Source of the DNA: Candidatus Saccharimonadota bacterium
GTDB lineage: Bacteria; Patescibacteriota; Saccharimonadia; Saccharimonadales; Saccharimonadaceae
Direction: 5' to 3'
DNA: 64,000 nt
NCBI GenBank assembly: GCA_017437945.1
Contig: JAFRWP010000004.1
Coordinates: forward strand, 1 to 64,000
The position numbers were made by a program, and so were the translations under genes. Within the stretch, counting starts at the first letter, position 1; the number at the start of each line of letters is the position of its first letter. Below, in pieces: positions 41,624 through 49,197 of the stretch. The notes under the pieces were generated by a model. That model was not told where the DNA came from and did no database searches. It saw only the letters and a list, made by a program, of their open reading frames with translations.

Positions 41624-43078
41624 CTATTCTTTCTCTATTTTCAAGATTTGATAAGTTTCGCCAAGGTCATCATAATTCATGTTTGCAATCGTTGTAATGC
41701 GCCAACCATCGTGTTCAAAATCGAAAGTGCCTTTTTGTGGCGCTACGCCAACTAGCCATATCGCTTCGCGTTTTTCAAGGAATTTATCCAAGTTGAGTTG
41801 ACTATAGTAATGGACATCGTGATGATACGACTGGTACATGCTCAGCTCATAGTAAACATCTTGCTGTATCGCAACAATCGATGAATTTTCATGGCGATCA
41901 AGAGTAACAATATCGTCGAATAGAGCATTGGCGGAGACTTTTTTGTTCGTATTGAAATCGTAGTTCCCTTTACCATAAACCGACATAATACCCATAATCG
42001 GGACACCAATTAGACATATGGCTAAAACGGCGACTTTTATAGCTGGGTAACGCATCAAAATTTTCTTAGCTTTTTTGCGTTTTTTTGTAAATAATTCGCG
42101 AGTATAAAGTGACATGGTTACGCCGGCCAAAATTGGCAGTGCCACCATGGAATAAATCGCGTGATATGGGGCAAATATCGATTTAAGCGGCGGGAGCGAA
42201 AGTATGATCAACAAAACAATTGGCACAGTAGCGACACTATTGAGCAAGTGAATTTTTGCGCGAAAACGAATTGCTAATAATACGATAATTATCAACGCAA
42301 TAATGAACGGTATTAATAACCAATTCGTAACATTTCCGGCCTGTTCGTAGATTAAGGCAAGCGAAAAGATATTTGCAAATCCCGGCATAGATAATTCTGC
42401 GCCGCCACTATATGCCGGCGAGAACATCCATGGAATGTAAGCTGCGAAAGCAAAAATGTAAATGTAGACGAATTTGTGTTGAAAGATTTTATGACGGTAA
42501 ATCGTAGCGAGATACACAAAATGTGCGAGCCAAGCAAATAGTGAGAAGTAGCTCGTGAGCATGCCTGCTATTAGTAGCAATACGTATATAACCCACCAGG
42601 CCGTTTTCTTGTCATCAATGGCGAGCTGTAGGAAAAAAGTTGCGGCAAAAAAGATGGCGATAAGCATCGTGTATGGTGCAATCGATTGGCCAAAATGAAC
42701 AAGAGCCGGCGATATTGCCATCATGAATGACGAAACAATCGCAATAGTTGATCCATATTTATACTTCAGCCATAAAAATGCAAAAATGATGGCCAGCGCG
42801 CCCATTATGGCCGATAATGCACGCATAATAATGACACTGTGACCAAAGAAATGAGCCCAAGTTTTGAGTGCCAAGAAATATAGCGGTGGTTGAGCCTGCG
42901 AGATGGAGGAATTCCACACTGCCGAAAAGTCCGAACGAGTCATGAAAGCGTTGGCAGATTCTTGATAATTTACCGATGGACCAAAATTAGAAAAACATAA
43001 GAAAAGAAAGACTGCTCCGATGATGGCTGGCGAGACGAGAAAGATAAATCGCTTGCGTTCTTCGAAGAATTTTTTCAT
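41624..43078 (-). CDS. GT39/PMT_2-type membrane glycosyltransferase
   Basis: This 484-aa protein has about 11 transmembrane helices. The first extracytoplasmic loop has the acidic NYQESANAF segment and is followed by QAQPPLYFLALKTWAHFFG and an early R. This is the pattern of GT-C enzymes of the ArnT/PMT_2 group, which use polyprenyl-phosphate sugars to modify proteins or glycans outside the cell. The C-terminal soluble tail (about 385-484) faces outside. TAAAAT ends 6 nt before the ATG, so the mRNA should be leaderless. It sits between two tRNA-Pro genes in opposite orientations. Confidence 0.75.
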   Translation of the reverse strand: MKKFFEERKRFIFLVSPAIIGAVFLFLCFSNFGPSVNYQESANAFMTRSDFSAVWNSSISQAQPPLYFLALKTWAHFFGHSVIIMRALSAIMGALAIIFAFLWLKYKYGSTIAIVSSFMMAISPALVHFGQSIAPYTMLIAIFFAATFFLQLAIDDKKTAWWVIYVLLLIAGMLTSYFSLFAWLAHFVYLATIYRHKIFQHKFVYIYIFAFAAYIPWMFSPAYSGGAELSMPGFANIFSLALIYEQAGNVTNWLLIPFIIALIIIVLLAIRFRAKIHLLNSVATVPIVLLIILSLPPLKSIFAPYHAIYSMVALPILAGVTMSLYTRELFTKKRKKAKKILMRYPAIKVAVLAICLIGVPIMGIMSVYGKGNYDFNTNKKVSANALFDDIVTLDRHENSSIVAIQQDVYYELSMYQSYHHDVHYYSQLNLDKFLEKREAIWLVGVAPQKGTFDFEHDGWRITTIANMNYDDLGETYQILKIEKE

Positions 43079-43084
43079 GCTTTA

Positions 43085-43090
43085 ATTTTA
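43085..43090 (-). promoter_or_regulatory. -10 box of the leaderless GT39-type gene
   Basis: TAAAAT ends 6 nt before the ATG at 43078, with no SD. It is divergent from the tRNA-Pro(TGG) promoter at 43104-43109. Confidence 0.5.
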
Positions 43091-43119
43091 GCATAATTTG
43101 TGGTATAATACTCTGTAGC

Positions 43120-43195
43120 CGGGGTTTGGCGCAGTTGGTAGCGCGCGCGCTTTGGGAGCGCGAGGTCAGCAGTTCGAGCCTGCTAACCCCGACCA
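43120..43195 (+). tRNA. tRNA-Pro (anticodon TGG)
   Basis: The acceptor CGGGGTT pairs with AACCCCG, the anticodon loop is TTTGGGA on a CGCGC/GCGCG stem, the T loop is TTCGAGC, and CCA is encoded. TATAAT at 43104-43109 is 10 nt upstream. Confidence 0.95.
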
Positions 43196-43212
43196 TTAAC
43201 TATTGTATTAAA

Positions 43213-43235
43213 GCCGAGGTATTCGGCAATTTTTT
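43213..43235 (+). terminator. Terminator of tRNA-Pro(TGG)
   Basis: GCCGA/TCGGC stem (43213-43227) followed by a T run. It ends 8 nt before the ATG of the pilin-fusion gene, which shows no other promoter, so that gene may depend on read-through. Confidence 0.7.
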
Positions 43236-43243
43236 ATCAAAAA

Positions 43244-44548
43244 ATGCGTAAGAAAATCTTGCTAGCCCTGTTACTTGCTTCCCTATCGTCTTTTTTGATG
43301 GCGACGCCGGTTTTTGCTGCTAATTGTAACGGCGTAGACACAACTTTGATTGAATGCAATGATGGCGACGGCGCTAATGGCGTCTGGATTTTGATCGGCA
43401 ACGTCGTAAATATTCTTTCTATCGGGGTCCTATTAGTGGCGACAATTGCCACCATTGTAGCCGGTATTCAGTATATGTCCGCAAGAGATAATCCTGCACA
43501 GGCTGGAGCTGCAAAGAAACGCTTGATTAATATGGGCATTGGCCTCGCCGCCTTTGCATTCTTATATGTGCTATTTGGCTTTATTATTCCAGGTGGTATT
43601 TCCGGCGTAAATCAAGAGTGGGAGGATGCTTCAAAGAAGCGTCAAGAAACTGCACAGCAAGCTACGCAACAAGAGCAATCAGAACAGTCGCAGCCACAGC
43701 AACCTACGCGGCCTGAACAATCACAGCCAGAGCAAGCTAAACAACCTCAACAAGAACAGCCGCAAACATCTGGATCCGTAACGGCTACCGTAAAAGAATT
43801 TAAACCGTCTGGATATAAAAATGCTTATCAAATAACGGAATTATCGGCCGGGGCAACGCCATATGTGTATACCCCGAATAATGGTAAAGGTGTATCTGCT
43901 AGCACGGCAATTAATAAGTTGAAAAATACCAACGCACTAGTCGTTGCAAATGCTGGAACGTTCGAAAAAGACAAGACTGCATCTGGCACCGTGATTGCGA
44001 ATGGATCAGTTATTAAGTCTGGAAATACTTGCACTGCACTCGTGATTGGCCAAAATGGTACGAATCCCGGTTGGGCCGAAAGAGGCGTCAGCGCGTCCGG
44101 ATTAGTGGGCGGAACCACCCAATATCATGACATGAATGGAAATTTAACAACTAGCAAAGTCTATTCGGCGGTAAGCTGTTTCTCGCCAATTATTGTAGGC
44201 GGAAAAGTTGCCGACGGATCAAGCAGTAGTTTTAACTTCCAAAAGTATTCGTCACACTATCGCAACACTCGCGCACGTCAAATTTTGTGCGTAAAAGGCA
44301 GCCCAAACAGTCCTCTCTACTCAATTATTTCGAACAAAAACGAAGGCACGACCGGTGGTTGGAACTGGAACCATATGACAAAAGTAGCCCGCGATTACGG
44401 TTGCGTATTTGCTTATAACTTGGATGGCGGCGGAAGCACTGCCACTTGGACAAGAAGCTCAACATCGGCAGATTTTAAACACTACGGCGGAAGTCGCAGC
44501 GTACCGACATATATCGTCTTTACGGCGAATAATCAACCGGTTAAATAA
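43244..44548 (+). CDS. T4SS pilin-like domain fused to a phosphodiester glycosidase domain
   Basis: This 434-aa protein has a signal peptide ending at about residue 25. Two hydrophobic helices follow (about 50-77 and 95-117) with AGIQYMSARDNPAQAGAAKKR between them, the layout of VirB2/TrbC-like T4SS pilins. A Gln/Pro/Glu-rich linker runs to about 176. The C-terminal domain matches the NAGPA/phosphodiester glycosidase family: ALVVANAGTF, CFSPIIVGGK, RARQILCVKG, and NLDGGGSTATW near residue 400. The enzyme domain would therefore be displayed on a pilus-type subunit or tethered outside the membrane. No good SD is seen, and a terminator lies just upstream. Confidence 0.82.
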   Translation: MRKKILLALLLASLSSFLMATPVFAANCNGVDTTLIECNDGDGANGVWILIGNVVNILSIGVLLVATIATIVAGIQYMSARDNPAQAGAAKKRLINMGIGLAAFAFLYVLFGFIIPGGISGVNQEWEDASKKRQETAQQATQQEQSEQSQPQQPTRPEQSQPEQAKQPQQEQPQTSGSVTATVKEFKPSGYKNAYQITELSAGATPYVYTPNNGKGVSASTAINKLKNTNALVVANAGTFEKDKTASGTVIANGSVIKSGNTCTALVIGQNGTNPGWAERGVSASGLVGGTTQYHDMNGNLTTSKVYSAVSCFSPIIVGGKVADGSSSSFNFQKYSSHYRNTRARQILCVKGSPNSPLYSIISNKNEGTTGGWNWNHMTKVARDYGCVFAYNLDGGGSTATWTRSSTSADFKHYGGSRSVPTYIVFTANNQPVK

Positions 44549-44554
44549 TTCGGA

Positions 44555-46918
44555 TTACATTCCTGGGATTTGGAAGGCGCTCGGATCAGGATAGATCTGA
44601 TCTTGCATGACTGGATTTACGCCATTAACGGCTGAGCTCACGGCGGCACCGCCATTACTCAACTCTACTGGATCTTCTGGAACGGCTGGCATAATTGGTG
44701 CAACTGGCGCCATATCGGCTGGTACCGGCATAGCTTCTGGTGCTACTGGCTGCGCCATCATCTGAGGAGCGGCCTGAACGGCTGGGTTTGAAGCCTGAAC
44801 GGACTGAGCAAATGCTTGAGCGGTTGGAAGTTCAGCTGGGCTAGCTGGCATAGCTGCTTCTGGTTGGAATGGAGCCGGTGGCGGAGGCAAAAGTCCGTTA
44901 GGATCTGGCATCGGCAACGGAGAAACATACTCTGCCTGAGGAACCGGCATCTGCGGTTGTGGCATTTGTGGCGGCATTTGCTGAGGCATTGGCTGCGGTG
45001 CTTGAGGCATCGATTGTGCTTGTTGAGGCATTTGCGACATTTGCGGCATCTGCGGCGGCATTTGCTGAGGCATCTGAGGTACCATTTGTTGCGGCATCTG
45101 CGGCGGCAACAGCTGAGGTTGTGGAGCCATTACTGGCGCCGATTCAATCGGAGAACTAACTGGAGCCGGGGCCGGTTCAGCAAGCACCTCATTCATCATG
45201 GAAGCATAATCTTTCGGAACTTTTGGCGGCATCATCGCCTCACTTGGTGGGGTGATGTTTTTGATACCACTTTGAGGTTGTTGACTCAATTCTTGAAGGG
45301 TCGGATTAACAGCAGCCGGTGCGTTAGCGGCAATCATTTGATTTAGCTGAGCGGCAGCCTCATTTTGCTGACGAGCAGCTTCGGCGGCTTTTTGAAGAGC
45401 AGCGTCGATAGCGTTTTCGGCTGCGTGATCATCAGGGTTTAGATCCTCTTCCGAAAGCGGCTCAGCGACATGCGTTTCCTGTTTTACTTGTTCTGCTGTA
45501 ACTTCTGGAGCAATAATTACCGATTCTGGAGTAACTGGAGCGGCTGGAGGAACGGCTGGAATAATTGGCGGCTGCGGAAGCGGCGGAGCCATTTGTTCAC
45601 CCGGAGCGGCCTGAGGCACGATTTGCGGATACGCAGCTGGGACTGCAGGCATTGGAGCTGGGGCTGCAACCGGAGCGGCAATTGGTTGCTCGGCTGGAGC
45701 TTCGGCGTTTTCAGTGTTTTCGGTGTTTTCTTCAGGGGTTTCTTCGGCTGGAGTATCTTCTTCTTCGTCAGGATTAAAGTCAACGGCGCCGTGGCGAATC
45801 TCAAGATTGGTTGGATCGTCTTCTGGCTTGACCTTCTCTTCTTCGGCTGGTTTTTCTTCGGTAGGCTGCTCAGCAGGTTGTTCGGTCGGCTGTTCTGGTG
45901 CTGGCTGGTTTTCGCCGCCTTCTTGCGGAGCTGGCTGGTCAGCAGGCTGTTCGCCTTCCGGTTTTTGCTCTCCTTCTGGGTTTTGCCCAGCTTCTGGTTG
46001 AGGCGTTTCTTCGGGTTTCTTATCTACTGCTTCTCCTCGAGGGATGGTTTCAACGATTTCGGTCTTTGGAGCTTTTTTCTTTGTTTCCTCGGCATCTTTA
46101 TTAGCATCAACAACGTCGCTCGTTAAGATATCGACAGGAATGCTGGAAGAAATCAGCTGTTGGTCGGCGCCAGCGCTCATAAGTTTGCTAGCTACGCTAA
46201 GCGTCTCTGGGAAAGTATGTTCATTAGAGAAGCGGTTGGTTGCAGCCACGATACCAGCAAGGAGTGCGGTAGCGACTGGCTTATCGACTAGCTTTTTGTC
46301 GTCTTCAGTTAGCTTTTCGGAAAGCTTGTAAATCATTTCCGAAACAGACGATGCGTCAGGATTACCCCATTCAAGATCAGCAAAGTTGCCGGCAGGAGCA
46401 GCTTTGATGTTAATAGAGCTAGCGTCATGCATGATGCGGCCATATTCAGATAAGGCGGAGTCGAGTTCAGCGGCTCCCGGAACGTTCAAAGCAATTACAA
46501 GGTCAACGTTAAAATCGCCATGGCTGAATTCGACGTCACTTTCATCAAGAGTGGTCTTGTACGGCGTAATGTAAACTTTAACAAAGTCACCATCGATCTT
46601 ATAGCGAAGGTGGTCGGCTTTTTCCTTATCAAGGGCAATAATAAAATCTTGCAGACTATTCGTGTTAGTTTCAAAGGTCTTTTCTGGTTCCAAGAATTCG
46701 ATGGCGTTTGGCACAGCGCCTGAGAAAATCGCGGTAGCGTGTTTTCCCATTTTGTCGAGAATAAAAGTTAAACCTAGTGCGGCCGAGAGTTCATCGACGC
46801 TCGGATCCTTTGAGAGAGCGACTAATACATTGTCACTCGTGCGAATACGCTCAGCCACTTGGTTGATGGGACCATTTTCTTTAGGGGCCTGAGGTTTCTT
46901 GTCTGCCTTGTCTGCCAT
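44555..46918 (-). CDS. DHH-phosphoesterase-derived protein with long Pro/Gln/Met-rich tail
   Basis: This 787-aa protein has an N-terminal region (about 18-300) resembling NrnA-like DHH phosphoesterases: NVLVALSKDPSVDELSAALGL, AGAAELDSALSE, and PDASSVSEMIYKL. The metal-binding residues are missing. The first motif lacks the DxDG aspartates, and the DHH triplet is replaced by HDAS, so catalysis is unlikely. The remaining about 480 residues are low complexity, acidic and then dominated by Pro, Gln, Met and Ala, with PQQMPPQM-type repeats. No membrane segment is seen. It is convergent with the pilin-fusion gene across 6 nt. The function is unknown; a scaffold is possible. Confidence 0.65.
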   Translation of the reverse strand: MADKADKKPQAPKENGPINQVAERIRTSDNVLVALSKDPSVDELSAALGLTFILDKMGKHATAIFSGAVPNAIEFLEPEKTFETNTNSLQDFIIALDKEKADHLRYKIDGDFVKVYITPYKTTLDESDVEFSHGDFNVDLVIALNVPGAAELDSALSEYGRIMHDASSINIKAAPAGNFADLEWGNPDASSVSEMIYKLSEKLTEDDKKLVDKPVATALLAGIVAATNRFSNEHTFPETLSVASKLMSAGADQQLISSSIPVDILTSDVVDANKDAEETKKKAPKTEIVETIPRGEAVDKKPEETPQPEAGQNPEGEQKPEGEQPADQPAPQEGGENQPAPEQPTEQPAEQPTEEKPAEEEKVKPEDDPTNLEIRHGAVDFNPDEEEDTPAEETPEENTENTENAEAPAEQPIAAPVAAPAPMPAVPAAYPQIVPQAAPGEQMAPPLPQPPIIPAVPPAAPVTPESVIIAPEVTAEQVKQETHVAEPLSEEDLNPDDHAAENAIDAALQKAAEAARQQNEAAAQLNQMIAANAPAAVNPTLQELSQQPQSGIKNITPPSEAMMPPKVPKDYASMMNEVLAEPAPAPVSSPIESAPVMAPQPQLLPPQMPQQMVPQMPQQMPPQMPQMSQMPQQAQSMPQAPQPMPQQMPPQMPQPQMPVPQAEYVSPLPMPDPNGLLPPPPAPFQPEAAMPASPAELPTAQAFAQSVQASNPAVQAAPQMMAQPVAPEAMPVPADMAPVAPIMPAVPEDPVELSNGGAAVSSAVNGVNPVMQDQIYPDPSAFQIPGM

Positions 46919-47007
46919 TTTTTATTTTTTCTTGTTTATTTTTGACCTTATATAAGTCTAGATTATCATAAGCTGTATAAAATTGCAAGCCCCTACCCTA
47001 TCAACCC

Positions 47008-47036
47008 TTTACATTTAAGGAGTTTTAGAATATAAT
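47008..47036 (+). promoter_or_regulatory. rpsT promoter
   Basis: TTTACA (47008-47013), 17-bp spacer, TATAAT (47031-47036), giving a leader of about 35 nt with an AAGGAAAG SD. Confidence 0.75.
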
Positions 47037-47077
47037 ATGGATTAATCGAAAATAATAAGTTAAGGAAAGATTTTTAA

Positions 47078-47458
47078 ATGCCGATTATTAAATCCGCAAA
47101 GAAAGCTGCGCGCCAAGCAACCAAGCGCCGTAGCAACAACGAAGCGACCAAGAAGACCATTCGCACCGCTTTGAAAGACTTCAAGAATAAGCCAACCAGC
47201 GAAAAGATGGCTAAGGTTCAGTCCGAGTATGACAAGGCTGTCAAAAAAGGTCTTATGAAGAAAGCTACCGCTAGCCGCCGCAAAGCCAAACTTGCTGCTT
47301 TTGCCAAAGCTAACAGCGTAAAGGTCGCTGCCGCTAAGGAAGCTGCTCCAAAAGTCGCTGCTAAGCCAGCCACCGAGAAGAAGGCCCTAGCTAAGAAAGC
47401 TACTGCAACCAAGAAACCAGCAGCAAAGAAAGCTGCAGCTAAAAAAGCTGAGAAATAA
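47078..47458 (+). CDS. rpsT: 30S ribosomal protein S20 with Lys/Ala-rich extension
   Basis: S20 binds 16S rRNA early in 30S assembly. Residues 1-86 are canonical: MPIIKSAKKAARQATKRR at the start, and KGLMKKATASRRKAKLAAFAKA near the end. The usual length is about 85-90 aa, but this protein has 126. The extra 40 residues are a Lys/Ala/Pro-rich tail with PAAKKA-like repeats, resembling histone-H1-type tails. The tail may add RNA or DNA affinity. AAGGAAAG precedes the ATG and a terminator follows. Confidence 0.93.
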   Translation: MPIIKSAKKAARQATKRRSNNEATKKTIRTALKDFKNKPTSEKMAKVQSEYDKAVKKGLMKKATASRRKAKLAAFAKANSVKVAAAKEAAPKVAAKPATEKKALAKKATATKKPAAKKAAAKKAEK

Positions 47459-47472
47459 ATAATCTTGAATTT

Positions 47473-47499
47473 AAAATCTCCCTTTTCAGGGAGATTTTT
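47473..47499 (+). terminator. Bidirectional terminator after rpsT
   Basis: AAAATCTCCC/GGGAGATTTT, a 10-bp stem with a TTTTCA loop and flanking T and A runs. It also serves the convergent CYTH gene. Confidence 0.85.
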
Positions 47500-47500
47500 G

Positions 47501-48070
47501 TTATCCAGCTACGGTTGTATGTAACGACGAGTTGACGATTTCGCCGTAAGTCTTATCTAGCGGATCGCCCTTTTTGACGTTTAGGACGCGGAATGTTTCG
47601 ATGAGATCTTCGCGGGCGGCGATTGGGTCATCGCCATCAGCCAGGTCGGACTCGATTTTGGCGAAATATCCTGGGATATTGTCAATTTTATCGATAAAAA
47701 TCTTGATGGTGTTGCCCATATCGAGCTCTTCGCGGCGGCGGCTAACCTCGGCTTTTAGAGAGTAGCCTAGCTGATAAAGAATATGAGCGGCCTCAGTATA
47801 ATCTTTGAAAGTAATAGCATTAACAACGTCGATTTTCTTATCTGCATAGTGGCGACGCAGAACTAGCGCATAGGTAGCGTCTTTATTCGGATTCTTCACG
47901 ATCGTACGAAGGCAGAGGCGCGGCAAAGACTGATCGCGGTCGTAGCCACGAGGGACGAAAATACGATCATGCTGCCAATAAGGTTCCGAGAACTTAAAAT
48001 TAATCTCTTCGAGCGTGGAAACAAAGTCTGCGCGACTTGCGAGCTTCATTTTGACAATGGATTTTTTCAT
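47501..48070 (-). CDS. CYTH-like domain protein
   Basis: This 189-aa protein resembles the CYTH superfamily of triphosphate-binding tunnel enzymes. LCLRTI and YALVLRRHYA match strands with phosphate-binding basic residues. EVSRRREEL, IKIFIDKIDNIPGYFAKIE gives the LD-LG-F-EIE type segment. The N-terminal ExExK metal motif is not present; VKMKLAS occupies its place, so activity is uncertain. The ATG at 48070 is chosen because AAGGAGGAG precedes it; the open frame extends further upstream without an SD. It lies 10 nt behind rnhA, probably in one operon. Confidence 0.7.
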   Translation of the reverse strand: MKKSIVKMKLASRADFVSTLEEINFKFSEPYWQHDRIFVPRGYDRDQSLPRLCLRTIVKNPNKDATYALVLRRHYADKKIDVVNAITFKDYTEAAHILYQLGYSLKAEVSRRREELDMGNTIKIFIDKIDNIPGYFAKIESDLADGDDPIAAREDLIETFRVLNVKKGDPLDKTYGEIVNSSLHTTVAG

Positions 48071-48080
48071 TGGCTCCTCC

Positions 48081-48497
48081 TTATAGTGTTGCGCCTTCGC
48101 GCGCTTTATTCGCCCACTCATCGGCTGCTTCATTACCAGATGTGCCAACATGGCCACGAGTCCATTCGAGGACGACATCCGGATGGTCAAGATAGAGCTG
48201 ATAGAGCTCTTGAACGAGTTCAAGGTTCTTTATTGGGCCAGTTTTCTTCTTCCAACCTGCAGCTTTCCAGCCCGCAGCCCATTTCGTGACCACGTTAACC
48301 CAAAACTCACTATCAGTATAGATGACATCACCTGATTCTGCCAACTTATAGGCGGCGATCAGCGCCTGAGCTTCCATGCGAATATTCGTAGAATCTTTTT
48401 CGCAACCAAGTGCAACTGGTGCGCCATCAACAATCACGGCATACCCACCAGGCCCAGGATTTGGGCTTGCACTGCCATCCGTGTAATAATGCTTCAT
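48081..48497 (-). CDS. rnhA: Ribonuclease HI
   Basis: RNase HI cleaves RNA in RNA-DNA hybrids. The 138-aa protein has the full catalytic set: Asp7 in YTDGSA, Glu42 in RMEAQAL, Asp62 in YTDSEF, His116 in WTRGHVG and Asp126 in NEAADEWA. There is no N-terminal hybrid-binding domain. TACAAT ends 6 nt before the ATG with no SD, indicating a leaderless mRNA. The CYTH gene follows. Confidence 0.95.
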   Translation of the reverse strand: MKHYYTDGSASPNPGPGGYAVIVDGAPVALGCEKDSTNIRMEAQALIAAYKLAESGDVIYTDSEFWVNVVTKWAAGWKAAGWKKKTGPIKNLELVQELYQLYLDHPDVVLEWTRGHVGTSGNEAADEWANKAREGATL

Positions 48498-48503
48498 ACA
48501 ATT

Positions 48504-48509
48504 ATTGTA
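48504..48509 (-). promoter_or_regulatory. -10 box of leaderless rnhA
   Basis: TACAAT ends 6 nt before the ATG at 48497, with no SD. Confidence 0.55.
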
Positions 48510-48538
48510 CCATTCTTCCCTGTTTGAGGGGTAGCCTC

Positions 48539-48567
48539 TTGACTTTCTCGGCTAAGTGTGCTATAAT
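48539..48567 (+). promoter_or_regulatory. Near-consensus promoter of the 123-aa orphan
   Basis: TTGACT (48539-48544), 17-bp spacer ending AAGTGTGC, TATAAT (48562-48567). It shares the 14-base AAGTGTGCTATAAT string with the promoter at 22842-22870. Confidence 0.85.
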
Positions 48568-48624
48568 TATAACTGTTCAGCCTGGTTCCCCATTTCAACG
48601 ACAATAATTTCAAGGAGGGATATC

Positions 48625-48996
48625 ATGAACGTACTTTACTGGGGTGCTTTTGTTGTTCTGCTGCTGCTGCTCGGCGCATTCGTGTACGGCGTGAGGGAGT
48701 ATAAGTCCGGCGTCGCGATTGCCAGCTTCGTGCTGGCACTCATCATCGCCGCAACTGCCCTCGTGCTGCCGAACCTGGTTCCGCCAAGACTCGAAAAATG
48801 GCAAGTGTCCAGCTTCAAGAACAATACCTTGGCCGTTTTTGATGGCAAAGGCGATTCGATGAGCCTGGCGCTCGGCCAGTATCCGCACGCAAATTACGAA
48901 TACAAGAAGTCGGCGGAAATCTTGCTGATGCGTGATGTCTTTGGGCGAATTCTGATGATTTCGCCAAAAGATGGGGTGTCAGTACCCAAAAAGTGA
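48625..48996 (+). CDS. Orphan two-helix membrane protein
   Basis: This 123-aa protein has two transmembrane helices (about 4-22 and 29-50). A small soluble domain follows, containing FDGKGDSMSLALGQYPHANY. No family is recognised. The ATG at 48625 follows AAGGAGGG, an excellent SD; an upstream in-frame start lacks one. It is a single-gene cassette with a consensus promoter, ends in TGA and is followed by a strong terminator. Confidence 0.65.
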   Translation: MNVLYWGAFVVLLLLLGAFVYGVREYKSGVAIASFVLALIIAATALVLPNLVPPRLEKWQVSSFKNNTLAVFDGKGDSMSLALGQYPHANYEYKKSAEILLMRDVFGRILMISPKDGVSVPKK

Positions 48997-49007
48997 ACCC
49001 CACCCCC

Positions 49008-49047
49008 ACCGCGCTCTTCCCCTTCTTGGGGCGAACGCGGTTTTTTT
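49008..49047 (+). terminator. Terminator of the 123-aa orphan
   Basis: ACCGCG (49008-49013) pairs with CGCGGT (49036-49041), with an inner CCCC/GGGG stem and seven Ts. Confidence 0.85.
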
Positions 49048-49065
49048 ATGATAAAATAGTTCCAT

Positions 49066-49152
49066 GCCCGCGTGGCGGAATTGGCAGACGCGCTAGCTTC
49101 AGGTGCTAGTGCCTTCACGGGCGTGCTGGTTCAACTCCAGTCGCGGGCACCA
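49066..49152 (+). tRNA. tRNA-Leu (anticodon CAG)
   Basis: Class II tRNA of 87 nt: acceptor GCCCGCG/CGCGGGC, anticodon loop TTCAGGT on CTAGC/GCTAG, long variable arm, and encoded CCA. TAAAAT at 49053-49058 is the -10. Confidence 0.95.
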
Positions 49153-49161
49153 AAAGGAGTC

Positions 49162-49191
49162 AAAAAAATCCCCCTTACGGGGGATGTTTTT
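49162..49191 (+). terminator. Bidirectional terminator after tRNA-Leu
   Basis: ATCCCCC/GGGGGAT stem with a TTAC loop and T runs on both strands. It also ends the convergent pilin operon. Confidence 0.85.
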
Positions 49192-49197
49192 GTGCTT

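Noticed and set aside
44816-46331. Plus-strand ORFs rich in Arg, Leu and Trp opposite the DHH-derived gene
   Set aside because: They arise from the Pro/Gln/Met repeats read backwards and have no start signals.
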